A stretch of 64,000 nucleotides of DNA from Candidatus Symbiopectobacterium endolongispinus (GTDB lineage: Bacteria; Pseudomonadota; Gammaproteobacteria; Enterobacterales; Enterobacteriaceae), in NCBI RefSeq assembly GCF_018777385.1, contig NZ_JAFJYB010000002.1:372001-436000 (forward strand). Direction: 5' to 3'. This document shows positions 51,151 through 62,347 of this stretch, piece after piece. The notes beneath the pieces are model-generated. The model did not search any database and was not told the origin of the DNA. It was given only the letters and a program-made list of their open reading frames with translations. Positions within the stretch are counted from its first letter, which is position 1; the number at the start of each line of letters is the position of its first letter. A program made the position numbers and the translations under genes.

Positions 51151-52941
51151 ATGTCGTTGTCTGATTCGCCGCACGCACGTCACCAACGTGCCAACGCCAT
51201 CCGCGCACTAAGCATGGATGGCGTGCAAAAAGCCAAATCCGGTCACCCGGAGTACGGCTACACCGACGGCGTGGAAACCACCACCGGCCCGCTCGGGCAG
51301 GGCATTGCCAACGCGGTCGGCATGGCGCTGGCAGAACGCACGCTGGCGGCGCAGTTCAACCGTCCGGGTCACGATATCGTTGACCACTTCACCTACGTCT
51401 TCATGGGTGATGGCTGCATGATGGAAGGCATCTCCCACGAGGTGTGTTCGCTGGCCGGTACCCTGAAGCTGGGCAAGCTGGTGGCATTCTATGATGACAA
51501 CGGCATCTCCATTGACGGTCACGTGGAAGGCTGGTTTACCGATGACACCGCAGCACGTTTTGAAGCCTACGGCTGGCACGTGGTGCGTGGGGTCGACGGC
51601 CATGACGCCGATGCCATCACCCGCGCTATCGAACAGGCGCGCGCGGTGACGGACAAACCGCCCCTGCTGATGTGCAAAACCGTGATTGGTTTCGGCTCAC
51701 CGAACAAGGCCGGTACTCACGATTCCCACGGTGCGCCGCTGGGTGACGCCGAAGTGGCCGCTTCACGCGAACAGCTGGGCTGGAAATACCCGCCGTTTGA
51801 AATCCCCGCTGAAATCTATGCCGCCTGGGATGCCAAAGCCGCTGGCGCGCAGAAAGAGAGCGTCTGGAACGAGACGTTTGCCGCCTATGCCAGAGCCTAT
51901 CCGGAACTGGCTGCCGAATTCAAACGCCGTACCGTCGGTGACCTGCCGGCCAACTGGCAGGCTGATGCCCAGAAATTCATTGAAGACCTGCAAGCCAGCC
52001 CGGCAAAAATTGCCAGCCGCAAAGCCTCGCAGAACGCGCTGGAAGCCTACGGCAAACTGCTGCCGGAATTCCTCGGCGGCTCTGCCGACCTGGCACCGAG
52101 CAACCTGACCATCTGGTCCGGCTCGGTTTCACGGGATAAAGACCCGGCGGGCAACTACATCCACTACGGGGTGCGCGAGTTCGGCATGACCGCCATCGCC
52201 AACGGTCTGGCGCTGTACGGCGGCTTCCTGCCGTATACCGCGACCTTCCTGATGTTTGTGGAATATGCCCGTAACGCGGTGCGCATGGCCGCACTGATGA
52301 AAATCCGCAGTATCTACGTCTATACCCATGACCCCATCGGTCTGGGTGAAGACGGCCCGACGCACCAGCCGGTAGAACAGCTGGCCAGCCTGCGCGTGAC
52401 GCCAAACATGAGCACCTGGCGTCCGGCGGATCAGGTAGAAACCGCAGTGGCGTGGAAATACGCCATTGAGCGCAAGGATGGCCCGACGGCGCTGATCCTG
52501 TCGCGTCAAAACCTGGCGCAACAGGCACGCACCGCGCAGCAACTGGCGGACGTGGCGAAAGGCGCTTACGTGCTGAAAGACAGCGACGGTCAGCCAGACC
52601 TGATCCTGATTGCTACCGGTTCAGAAGTAGAGCTGGCGGTTGCCGCCAGCGACGTGCTTAGCGCGCAGGGCCACAAGGTGCGTGTGGTTTCCATGCCGTC
52701 CACCGACGCATTCGACAAGCAGGATGCGGCCTACCGTGAAGCGGTGCTGCCGAAAGCAGTGAGCGCCCGCGTGGCGATCGAAGCGGGGATTGCAGACTAC
52801 TGGTACAAGTATGTTGGCCTTAACGGTGCGATTGTTGGCATGACGAGCTTCGGTGAATCGGCTCCGGCAGAAAAACTGTTCGAGGTGTTTGGCTTTACGG
52901 TGGATAACGTGGTGGCAAAAGCCAGCGCGTTGCTGAAGTAA
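51151..52941 (+). pseudogene. tktB: Transketolase with in-frame deletion of the active-site region
   Basis: The frame is open over 596 codons; normal TktA/TktB have about 665. The N-terminus ([20 protein letters not shown]) reaches SGHP and then continues as [18 protein letters not shown]. In complete enzymes roughly 70 residues separate this SGHP from a second TPGHPE motif just before GYTAGVETTTG. The two were joined exactly at the Gly-His-Pro, and the second catalytic histidine (SNGHGSM region) is lost. The ThDP site [19 protein letters not shown] and the C-terminal half are complete. A full-length protein can be made but is unlikely to be active. Operon with talA. Confidence 0.9.
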
Positions 52942-52962
52942 GTCTTAGACTGCTGAAGCCCC

Positions 52963-53043
52963 GTCATCCTCGGCGAAAGCCGGGGATCTCGTGAGAATGA
53001 ACGCGTTTCGCCTGTCAGAGATTCTCGCTTGCGCGAGAATGAC
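52963..53043 (+). repeat. Dispersed palindromic repeat, copy 2
   Basis: This 81-base element starts GTCATCCTCGGCGAAAGCCG and ends GCGAGAATGAC, with a GAACGCGTTT core. It corresponds to copy 1 at 7827-7908 in length, ends and two-hairpin layout. It lies in the gap after the transketolase gene. Confidence 0.65.
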
Positions 53044-53107
53044 GGTGGTGCACGGGAATGACGGAGATGGTGGGAATAACCATTTTCAGCGGGCTTGTTA
53101 TCACCCT

Positions 53108-53137
53108 AACGGCGTCTTATCGACGCCGTTTTTTTAT
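53108..53137 (+). terminator. Intrinsic terminator after transketolase
   Basis: ACGGCGTC and GACGCCGT form an 8-base stem with a short loop, followed by seven T. It ends the rpiB-tal-tkt operon and lies just before the end of the convergent IclR gene. Confidence 0.88.
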
Positions 53138-53144
53138 GCCTGTT

Positions 53145-53984
53145 TTACTTCCCCAGTTGTCGGGAGATATGGGCAGCAGTGCGGCACAGCGGATCGATAA
53201 TCCACTGTAGCTTTGCCGGATCGATATCTAGCACCGTGCCAATCGCACTGATGGCGGCAATGACCTGTCCGCTGCTGTCGGTTATCGGCGCGGCAAGGCA
53301 GCGAATATTGACGATATCTTCTTCATTATCAAACGCCCATCCCTGTTGACGTACACTGATGAGATGCTTGCGATAGGCTTCTGGCGAGGTGATAGTGCTG
53401 GCAGTTTTCGTTTGCCAACTGATATGGCTAAGCTTTTTTTCTAAAGCCTGTTCCGGTAACCAGGCAAGCAACACCTTGCCCAGTGAGGAGCTGTGTAGTG
53501 AAAGGCGTTTTCCAACCCAGGTGTTGACCTGGATGCTGCTGTTGCCTTCAACCTTCAAAAGATAAACCGCTTCGCTCCCTTCCATCACGCCCAGATGGCA
53601 CGTCAATTGAAGCTCCTGTGCTAACGCTTTCAACGCGGGCAGGGCAAATTCTTCAATGCGTCGTTGATTTGCTGCGATGGTACCCAGTTCAAACAGCTTC
53701 AGCCCCAGAATATATCCCCCATGCGCTGGTTGCTGCTGTAATGCACCCAGTTGGCACAGCGTGGTTACCAGATGGTGGCAACTGCTGCTGGGAAGTCCCA
53801 GCCGGTCTTTTATCGCTGTCAGGTTAAGCCCCGGTTCCTTGGCAATCAGATTGAGTATTGCAAACCCTTTGGTTAACGCCGGTGCGGTGGATTTTGTCGC
53901 GAGAGAAAGGGCATCGCTAGCGTCAACAGGTGCATTTGCTTCTGGGTTGTCAGTTGCATTTTTCTCAATGATTTGAGACGTCAC
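53145..53984 (-). CDS. IclR-family repressor
   Basis: This 279-residue IclR-type regulator has a winged helix-turn-helix from about residue 33 (ALTKGFAILNLIAKEPGLNLTA to SSCHHLVTTLCQLGAL). The effector domain follows (LTCHLGVMEGSEAVYLLKVEG, SLHSSSLGKVLLAWLPEQ, RCLAAPITDSSGQVIAAIS). It is divergent from the sugar cluster that starts at 54239. The cluster's YjhG- and YjhH/YagE-type genes in E. coli are controlled by IclR-family proteins (YagI/XynR). It is therefore the likely regulator here. Matching palindromes before the oxidoreductase and aldolase genes may be its sites. Intact. Confidence 0.88.
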   Translation of the reverse strand: MTSQIIEKNATDNPEANAPVDASDALSLATKSTAPALTKGFAILNLIAKEPGLNLTAIKDRLGLPSSSCHHLVTTLCQLGALQQQPAHGGYILGLKLFELGTIAANQRRIEEFALPALKALAQELQLTCHLGVMEGSEAVYLLKVEGNSSIQVNTWVGKRLSLHSSSLGKVLLAWLPEQALEKKLSHISWQTKTASTITSPEAYRKHLISVRQQGWAFDNEEDIVNIRCLAAPITDSSGQVIAAISAIGTVLDIDPAKLQWIIDPLCRTAAHISRQLGK

Positions 53985-54064
53985 GCAGGTTTCTGGCTTT
54001 TTTTCATCTTGTGCACCTTATTGTTGACCACTATACTGACTTTAAATTCCATATATAAAAATGA

Positions 54065-54080
54065 TTTCCATATGTGGAAA
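54065..54080. promoter_or_regulatory. IclR-type operator candidate, copy 1
   Basis: TTTCCATATGTGGAAA is a 16-base near-palindrome in the gap between the IclR gene and the oxidoreductase gene. Its reverse complement differs by one base from copy 2 at 62319-62334. The TTTCC-N6-GGAAA form fits IclR-family operators. Confidence 0.6.
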
Positions 54081-54238
54081 GAGCGGATAGGATGCTGTCA
54101 ATACATTAGATAGCGCTTGTTACACGCTGTCAGCCATTCGCTATAGAAAGTGATATCTGGATACCGTTTTTTTAGAACCAAGGTGATGCTCAGCCAGGGT
54201 TCACACCAGTGAAAGCAGTTAATAACTACGGAGTCGTT

Positions 54239-55532
54239 ATGAAAAAGTATGCCTTAGTGGGGACGGGGGGCCGCTCCGGTCTGTTCCTGACCGCAATAGC
54301 GCGTGATTAACGCCAGAAAGGTCGTATGGTCGCCTTTTGCGACAGCAACCAAACGCGAATGGATTATGCCAACGCCATGTTCGGCGAGTTTGAGCATCAG
54401 TCCGTGCCAACGTACAAGGCGGATGAATTCGATAAAATGATCGCGGAAACGCGTCCTGATTTTGTCATCGTCACTTCCATTGACCGCACGCACCATCACT
54501 ATATTGTGCGCGCCATGGAACTGTGCTGTGATGTTATCAGTGAAAAACCCATGGCCATTGATGAAGAGAAGTGTTAGGAAATTATCGATGCCGTCGCGCG
54601 CACCGGGCGTAGCCTGCGCGTTACCTTTAACTACCGTTATGCATCACACCACAGCAAGATTCGTGAGCTGATTGCCGCCAATATTATCGGTGAAGTTTAT
54701 TCCGTGCATTTTGAATGGCTGCTGAATACCGAACACGGCGCAGATTATTTCCGCCGTTGGCACCGCGACAAACGTAACAGCGGCGGCCTGTTAGTCCATA
54801 AATCCACGCACCATTTCGATCTGGTCAATTTCTGGCTCAATTCTGAACCGGAAACCGTCTATGCACAGGGTGATTTGCGTTTCTACGGCAAAGCCAATGC
54901 GGAAGAACGCGGCGTGACCGAGTTTTATAACCGTTCCCCATGGCAGCGAAGTGGCGGGCAACGATCCCTTTGCATTGCACATGAAAGACAGCAAGCAACT
55001 GACGTCGCTGTACCTCAACGCTGAGCATGAAGATGGTTATTACCGCGATAAGAGCGTGTTTGACGATGGCATTAATATTGAAGATACGCTTGGCGTGATT
55101 GTGCGCTACAAAAGCAAAGCCATCATGGCCTACTCACTGAATGCTTATCTGCCGTGGGAAGGGCTGAACGTGGTGTTTAACGGCAGCCGTGGTCGTATCG
55201 AGATGAAGCTGGTCGAAAAATCCTACGTTAACGGCGGCGGCAAAAAATCAGACGAAGGTGCACTGCGCGGTTGTGAAATCAAAGTGTTCCCAATGTTTGA
55301 CGAGCCGTACGTGGTGCCCGTGGTACAAGGCGTTGGCGTACACGGCGGCGGCGATGATGTGATGCTGCGCGATCTGTTTGGTATATCGGAACCCGATCCG
55401 TTGAACCGTGCTGCGGATTATCAGGATGGCGCGCTTTCCATTCTGACCGGTATTTCGGCCAACCGCTCTTTGCGTACTGAATTACCGGTGCGGATTAAAG
55501 ATCTGGCGGTAAAACTGCCACCGCGTAAATAG
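54239..55532 (+). pseudogene. Gfo/Idh/MocA-family oxidoreductase, three lesions
   Basis: An NAD(P)-dependent sugar dehydrogenase of about 430 codons starts at 54239. It has the Rossmann motif ALVGTGGRSGLFL, the family lysine motif in SEKPMAID and the catalytic HHFDLVNFW region. A TAA at 54308-54310 cuts the first strand-turn, a TAG at 54575-54577 follows EEKC, and the frame shifts near 54935. The final frame reads well to KLPPRK. It is the first gene of the sugar cluster, with CGGAG before the start. In such clusters it could oxidise an imported sugar before dehydration. Confidence 0.85.
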
Positions 55533-55746
55533 GTGGTTATTTAACATGATTGGCCGTCTGTCCGGATGGCCAATATTACACTGGGGAAAATATCGGAGGA
55601 CATGGATAGCCAATAGATATCGATAATCAAGAACAGATCTTTATCCGCACCCTACACTCAGTGAGTCCTAATAAGTCTTCATCATATGACTCTGCGGATA
55701 AATGCCTGACATTGCCAATATGTATCAATGATGGAGAATGATATAA

Positions 55747-57023
55747 ATGAAAAAGCTTCTGCGTTATTCCGCTTTATTGATGATGTTGTCGCCAGCGCTG
55801 AGCCATGCTGACACTGAAATGCGTTTTTCATGGTGGGGAGGAAACCAACGCCATGAAGCGACGCGCGCCACCATCGATCAGTATAAAGTGCAACATCCTA
55901 CCGTCACGATAAAAGCAGAGCCAAGCGGATGGGATGGTTATCTTTCCCGCGTCAGTACTCAGCTCGCGGGCTCAACAGAGTCTGATGTGATGCAGATTAA
56001 CTGGAACTGGTTAGAGCTTTTCTCCAAAAATGGTGAAGGGTTTTACGATCTGAATAAATTGTCTCAGTGCATAGACCTGAGCCAGTTTACCGATCAGGGC
56101 AAAAATCTGGTAACGCGCGGCGGAAAACTGAACGGTATTCCTATCGCGTTAACTGCCCGTTTAATGTATTACAACGCTAACGTTTGGCAGCAGGCAGGGT
56201 TAGAATATCCGCAAACCTGAGATGATATCCTGAAAGCCGGTCCGGTATTTAAAAGCAAGCTGGGGGATGAATACTATCCGTTCTTCCTCGGCGCGGTGGA
56301 TACGTCGATTCTGACCTTCCTCAATTCGTACATGGTGCAGAAATACAATATCGCCATGATCGATGAAGAGAAAAAGCAGTTTAATTACACCCCGGAACAG
56401 TGGCTGGAATTCTTCGGCTTGTATAAAAAACTGGTGGGTAACCACGTTATTCCTTCCATGAAGTATTTTACCGCTTTCGGTAAAGCCAACGCCTGGGAGA
56501 TCCGCCCGTGGCTGGAAGGTAAACTGGGTGGAACCTACATCTGGACAACAGAAGGCACTTACGCTGACAGCCTCAAAGCGCCGTCACAGCTGGTGCTGGG
56601 ACCGTACCCGATGCTGCCGGGGGCTAAAGATTCCGGTTTGTTCTTTAAGCCTTCACAGATTTTTTCTATCGGGAATAACACCAAAAACCCAGAAGAAGCG
56701 GCCAAGTTCATTAACTACATGCTTAACGACCCTGCCGGTATCAAAACCATGGGGCTGCAACGCGGTATTCCACTGAGCAAAATCGCTGTAGCGACGTTGG
56801 AAAAAGAGGGCATCTTGAAAAGCGGTGATATTCAGGCTCAGTCATTGGAGCAGGTGAATAACTGACTGGCGATGTGAAAGTTTCCTCTTATTTTGAGAAC
56901 CAAAAACTGCTGTCCGTATTCCTGGATTATCTCCAGCAATATGATTATGGAAAACTGTCTATTGAAGACGTAGCTACCGGTTTTCCGAAAGCAGGTGAAC
57001 GTGTACTGAAAAGAATCATCTGA
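55747..57023 (+). pseudogene. Sugar ABC transporter substrate-binding protein, two lesions
   Basis: This is a family 1 extracellular solute-binding protein of about 425 residues: signal peptide ending SHA, mature start DTEMRFSWWGGNQRHEAT, and NGIPIALTARLMYYNANVW. A TGA at 56218-56220 replaces the expected tryptophan of PQTWDDI. The frame shifts near 56860 (VNN, then LTGDVKVSSYF), with the end at 57021-57023. It is the usual first gene of an ABC importer with two permeases and an ATPase downstream. It resembles oligosaccharide binders, which fits a role in taking up cell-wall fragments. Ligand not determinable. Confidence 0.85.
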
Positions 57024-57074
57024 TGGTATTTGATAAAATCTGACAGAAAACACCGATTTTCTGCAAAAAAATAA

Positions 57075-57120
57075 CGCCGAGTGCATGCATTATCCGCACC
57101 CGGCGACAAGAGTATTTTTT
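57075..57120 (+). terminator. Hairpin between binding-protein and permease genes
   Basis: CGCCGAGTGC and GCACCCGGCG pair with one bulge, followed a few bases later by seven T. Its place between the binding protein and permease genes suggests partial termination, which would give more binding protein than permease. Confidence 0.65.
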
Positions 57121-57240
57121 TGATTTGTTACGCACGTTCCCGCTGATATGAGTCAATCAGCGGGGATATTCAACACCAGGGCTTTTATTTGTGACAGGGT
57201 GAATAACATTACCCTGTTACATCTCAACAGGTAAGTACCC

Positions 57241-58131
57241 ATGAATGAAAACAAGCTATTGGGTCTGGCCTATGTCTCACCCTATATTATATGACTGTTG
57301 ATATTTACGGCATTCCCCTTTGTCTCATCGTTTGTACTGAGTTTTACTGAATATGATTTAATGAATCCGCCGGTATTTAACGGGGTGGAAAATTACCGTT
57401 ATATGCTAACGGAAGACGCGTTATTCTGGAAATCCATGGGCGTAACCTTTGCCTATGTTTTTCTGACCATTCTGTTGAAACTGGCGTTTGCATTAGGCAT
57501 TGCGTTCGTTCTTAACTTCAAGCTGCGCGGCATCGGTTTTTTCCGTACCGCCTATTATATTCCGTCGATTCTCGGCAGCAGCGTGGCGATTGCCGTGCTG
57601 TGGCGCGCCCTGTTTGCTATTGATGGACTGTTGAACAGCTTACTTGGCACTCTCGGCATTGAAGCGGTGAACTGGTTGGGCGAACCGTCGCTGGCGCTGA
57701 TGTCGGTGACTTTATTACGTGTCTGGCAGTTTGGCTCCGCGATGGTGATTTTCCTGGCCGCATTGCAAAACGTGCCGCAATCGCAGTACGAGGCGGCGAT
57801 GATTGACGGTGCCACCAAATGGCAGATGTTCATCAAAGTGACCGTGCCGCTCATTACACCGGTGATCTTCTTTAACTTTATTATGCAGACCACCCAGGCG
57901 TTTCAGGAGTTTACCGCGCCCTATGTGATAACCGGCGGTGGACCAACCCACTATACCTACCTGTTCTCGCTTTATATCTATGATACGGCGTTTAAATATT
58001 TTGATATGGGCTATGGCGCGGCATTGGCGTGGGTACTGTTCCTGGTAGTCGCTATCTTTGCGTTGGTGGCGTTTAAATCATCGAAATACTGGGTGTTCTA
58101 CTCTGCCGATAAAGGGGGCAAAAATGGCTGA
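57241..58131 (+). pseudogene. Sugar ABC transporter permease 1, opal-interrupted
   Basis: This MalF-type permease of 296 codons starts at 57241 (MNENKLLGLAYVSPYII) and has the EAA loop EAAMIDGATKWQMFIKVTVPLI. A TGA at 57292-57294 in the first helix (PYII-x-LLIFTAFP; glycine or tryptophan is usual) stops it after 17 residues. The rest from an ATG at 57298 is open but lacks the start of helix 1. It overlaps the second permease by 8 bases. Confidence 0.85.
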
Positions 58132-59038
58132 TTTACCGCAGGGCCACGCGGGCGTGTCGTCCGCTGAAGCGATTGCCGCGGCAGAAGTGCGTCGGACGTT
58201 ACGCCGTGAAAAATTCAATGCCAGCATCCGTTACACCATCCTGCTGATTGTCGGTCTGCTGATGATCTATCCGCTGGTATGGATGTTCTCGGCCTCCTTT
58301 AAGCCGAACCATGAGATCTTCACTACACTGGGGCTGTGGCCGGAGAATCCCACCAGTGACGGTTTTGTGCGGGGATGGAAAACGGGCACTGAATATAATT
58401 TTGGTCATTACATGCTGAATACCTTCAAGTATGTGATCCCGAAAGTGATACTGACCATTATTTCCTCCACCATCGTGGCCTATGGTTTTGCTCGTTTTGA
58501 AATTCCGTGGAAGAATTTTTGGTTTGCTACGCTGATCACTACCATGTTGCTGCCCAGCACCGTGTTGTTGATTCCGCAATACATCATGTTCCGTGAAATG
58601 GGCATGCTGAACAGTTACATGCCGTTGTACTTGCCTTGCGCATTTGCAACCCAAGGGTTCTTCGTCTTCATGTTGATCCAGTTCCTGCGCGGTGTACCGC
58701 GTGATATGGAAGAAGCAGCACAGATTGACGGCTGTAACTCCTGGCAGGTGCTGTGGTATGTGGTTACGCCGATTCTGAAACCGGCCATCATTTCTGCCGC
58801 ATTGTTCCAGTTCATGTGGTCTATGAACGACTTTATCGGCCCGCTGATCTATGTCTACAGCGTGGATAAATACCCGATTGCGTTGGCTCTGAAAATGTCC
58901 ATCGATGTAACAGAAGGCGCACATTGGAACGAAATCTTAGCAATGGCAAGTATTTCGATCCTGCCATCCATCATCATTTTCTTCTTGGCACAGCGCTACT
59001 TTGTTCAGGGCGTGACCAGCAGCGGAATTAAAGGTTAA
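58124..59038 (+). CDS. Sugar ABC transporter permease 2
   Basis: This MalG-type inner-membrane permease of 304 residues starts at 58124 ([13 protein letters not shown]), with GGGG before it, and overlaps permease 1. Six helices are visible. The EAA loop [26 protein letters not shown] contacts the ATPase. The sequence is complete, one of the few intact genes of this cluster. It would form a heterodimer with permease 1 for uptake of an oligosaccharide. Confidence 0.9.
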   Translation: MADLPQGHAGVSSAEAIAAAEVRRTLRREKFNASIRYTILLIVGLLMIYPLVWMFSASFKPNHEIFTTLGLWPENPTSDGFVRGWKTGTEYNFGHYMLNTFKYVIPKVILTIISSTIVAYGFARFEIPWKNFWFATLITTMLLPSTVLLIPQYIMFREMGMLNSYMPLYLPCAFATQGFFVFMLIQFLRGVPRDMEEAAQIDGCNSWQVLWYVVTPILKPAIISAALFQFMWSMNDFIGPLIYVYSVDKYPIALALKMSIDVTEGAHWNEILAMASISILPSIIIFFLAQRYFVQGVTSSGIKG

Positions 59039-59051
59039 TAGAGGATTTATC

Positions 59052-60182
59052 ATGGCTGAAGTAGTTTTCAACAAACTGGAAAAAGTATATTACAACGGTT
59101 TCAAAGCAGTTCACGGTATCGACCTGACCATCAAAGACGGTGAGTTCATGGTTATCGTTGGGCCGTCTGGCTGTGCCAAGTCCACTACCCTGCGTATGCT
59201 GGCAGGCCTGGAAACCATCAGTGGTGGTGAAGTTCGCATCGGCGAGCGCATCGTTAACAACCTGGTACCAAAAGATCGCGGTATCGCGATGGTGTTCCAG
59301 AACTATGCGCTCTATCCGCACATGACAGTGCGCGAAAACCTGGCATTCGGTTTGAAACTGGCAAAATTGCCGAAAGAGAAGATTTAAGAGCAGGTTAACG
59401 AAGCGGCCAAAATTCTGGAGTTGGGAGACCTGATGGATCGTCTGCCGCGTCAGCTGTCCGGTGGTCAGGCGCAACGCGTCGCTGTCGGTCGCGCAATCGT
59501 GAAAAAGCCGGATGTGTTCCTGTTTGACGGGCCGTTATCCAACCTGGATGCCAAACTGCGTGCCTCGATGCGTATCCGTATTTCTGACCTGCACAAGCAG
59601 TTAAATAAAAGCGGCAAACCCGCGACCAGCGTCTACGTAACCCACGACCAGACCGAAGCCATGACCATGGGCGACCGCATCTGTGTGATGAAGCTGGGCC
59701 ATATCATGCAGGTGGATACGCCGGACAACCTGTACCACTACCCGAAGAACATGTTCGTGGCTTGGTTTATCGGTGCGCCGGAAATGAATATCAAACCGAG
59801 CAAACTGGTGGAGCGGGACGGGCAGGTGGAATTGGTGGTCGGAAATTCCACGCTGGCGCTCAATGCCTCACAGCAGGATAACGTTCGCGCATATCTCGGT
59901 CAGGATGTGTTTTTTGGCGTGCGCCCGGAATATGTCAGCGTTTCATTAACACCGTTTGCTGACAATCACTTTCAGGGTGAATTGATTCGCGTGGAAAACA
60001 TGGGCCACGAATTCTTTATGTATCTGAAAGTGGATAATTTCGAATTGACCTGCCGTATGCCTTCCGATCAGGCCATAGTGATTATAGCCAGCGCGATGCA
60101 TAAGACGGTCTATTTCCAGTTTGATATGGATAAGTGCCATATCTTTGATGCAAAAACGGAACGAAACATTTCGCTGGCGTAG
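59052..60182 (+). pseudogene. Sugar ABC transporter ATPase (UgpC/MsmX type), ochre codon and altered catalytic motifs
   Basis: A MalK-like ATPase of about 376 codons starts at 59052 ([20 protein letters not shown]). A TAA at 59385-59387 in KEKI-x-EQVNEAA (GAA expected) ends it after 111 residues. The motifs have also drifted. Walker A is GPSGCAKST instead of GPSGCGKST, and the signature is [10 protein letters not shown]. The Walker B end reads [11 protein letters not shown] where FDEPLSNLD is normal, so the catalytic glutamate is glycine. These are independent signs of relaxed selection. The C-terminal regulatory domain is readable to ERNISLA. Confidence 0.85.
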
Positions 60183-60295
60183 ATCACTTGCACCAAGTGC
60201 CGATGGCTTAACAGCCAAATAATGCCATCGGCAGGATAATGGTTTTTCGGTTGTATTTTTGGGTAAGGCATACGGGCCATTAAGGAGTTCCCATC

Positions 60296-62256
60296 ATGTC
60301 GCTTAACGTTATCTTTAATAGCGCAGATCCCGGCATCTACAATATCAAGACGCACGCGGAAGGCCCGGCTGGGGCGCTGCCGTTAGCACCAGAAATGCTG
60401 GTGGATTCACCCAGCGGCAATATTTTTGGTTTAACGCTGAATGCGGGAATGGGATGGGATCCAAACAGCCTGCTCGGCACCGAAGTGCTGATCCTCGGTA
60501 CGCAGGGGGAATTCGCGCAGAAGATGGTCGCCCGATTGCGTTGGGATACCACACCGGGCATTGGGAAATCGGCTTGCAGATGCGCGCCGCTGCTGAAACC
60601 ATCGCGAAAGAGAATGGCGTGCCATTTGCCGCTTATGTCAGCGATCCTTGTGATGGGAGTTCGCAGGGGACAACCGGCATGTTTGACTCCTTGCACTACC
60701 GCAATGACGCCGCCATGGTTTTTCGGCGGTTGATTCGCTCCTTGTCTACCCGCAAAGCGGTGATTGGCGTGGCAACCTGCGACAAAGGCTTGCCTGCGAT
60801 GATGATTGCGCTGGCGTGGACGCACCATTTACCGACCATTATTGTGCCCGGCGGCGCAACGTTGCCGCCGACGCACGGTGAGGATGCCGGTAAAATCCAG
60901 ACGATTGGTGCTAGCTTTGCCAATCAGGAACTGAGCCTGAAAGAGGCGGCTGAACTGGGTTGCCGGGCTTGCGCCTCTCCGTGGGGCGGCTGTCAGTTCC
61001 TTGGCACTGCCGGTACCTCACAGGTAGTGGCTGAAGGGTTAGGGATGGCGTTGCCTTATTCGGCACTGGCACCATCGGGGCAGGAAGTGTGGCTGGACAT
61101 CGCCAGACAGTCTGCCCGTGCGGCGCTGTTGATGCAGCTCAATGGGTTGACCACCAAGGATATTATTACCGACAAAGCCATTGAAAATGCGATGACGGTA
61201 CACGCTGCTTTTGGTGGTTCAACCAACCTGTTACTGCACATTCCTGCGATTGCGCATGCAGCTGGCTGTAAAGCGCCGACCGTTGAGCGGTGGATGGCAA
61301 TCAACCGTAAAGTGCCGCGCTTGGTTAGCGTGTTGTCGAATGGACCTGACTACCATCCCACCGTGCGGGCCTTTATGGCCGGTGGTGTACCGGAAGTGAT
61401 GCTGCATCTGCGCAAACTCGGGTTGTTGCATGAAGATGTGCTCACGGTGACGGGGGAAACCCTGGGCGAGAATCTTGATGTGTGGGAGCGCTCGAAGCGT
61501 CGACGCCGTTTCCGCGAGCTACTTGTAGCGTGCGGCGGTGTTCAGCCAGATGAAGTGATCATGAGCCCAAAGCAGGCCAAGGCACGCGGTTTGACCTCCA
61601 CCATTACCTTCCCCTCAGGCAACATTGCTCCGGAAGGGGCCGTGATTAAGTCGACGGCGATCGATGCCTCGGTGGTGGATGAACAAGGCATTTACCGCCA
61701 TACCGGCAAGGCCAAGGTATTCACCTCGGAGAAAGCGTGGATCCGTGCCATCAAGCAAGGGGATATTCAGGCGGAGGACATGATGGTGGTGATCGGCGGC
61801 GGGCCGTCGGGCACCGGAATGGAAGAGACCTACCAGCTCACATCAGCGCTAAAACACCTCTCCTATGGCAAGTTTGTTTCGTTGCTCACCGATGCGCGTT
61901 TCTCTGGCGTATCCACCGGTGCCTGTATTGGTCATATTGGGCCGGAAGCCTTGGCGGGCGTGCCGATCGGCAAGCTGCGCGATGGTGACATCATCGAAAT
62001 GATCATTGATCGGAATCAGCTGGTCGGCTCCATCAACTTTATTGGTACAGAATGGCATCCGCTGTCTCCCGAAGAGGGGGTCGCCGTGCTGGCGAACCGG
62101 CCCGTACATCCTGAATTACCCGACGATACGCGCTTATGGGCGGCCTTGCAGGCGGTCAGTGGCGGAACCTGGGCGGGCTGTATTTATGATACTGACAAGA
62201 TCCTTGAGGTTATCAATGCTGGTCTGAAAGCGTTAAAAGAGAATAACAGTGATTAA
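60296..62256 (+). pseudogene. YjhG/YagF-type aldonate dehydratase (IlvD/Edd family), frameshifted
   Basis: YjhG/YagF enzymes dehydrate D-xylonate to a 2-keto-3-deoxy acid using an iron-sulfur cluster. The product (about 652 codons) matches that subgroup, including the start [20 protein letters not shown], and the cluster cysteines in [19 protein letters not shown] and [11 protein letters not shown] are present. A G5 run at 60505-60509, where six G are needed, shifts the frame after about 70 residues. The remaining 560 residues are open. AAGGAG precedes the start. The aldolase follows, as with E. coli yjhH/yagE. Confidence 0.85.
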
Positions 62257-62318
62257 TTTTTAGTTTTAATTCGGGCGGCCAACTGTGCGCCCACCCTCAT
62301 TATAGCGATAATATTCAT

Positions 62319-62334
62319 TTTCCACATACGGAAA
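62319..62334. promoter_or_regulatory. IclR-type operator candidate, copy 2
   Basis: TTTCCACATACGGAAA lies 14 bases before the aldolase start and matches the reverse complement of copy 1 (54065-54080) at 15 of 16 positions. This suggests that the same regulator controls an internal promoter here. Confidence 0.6.
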
Positions 62335-62347
62335 AAGGTGGTGACTT

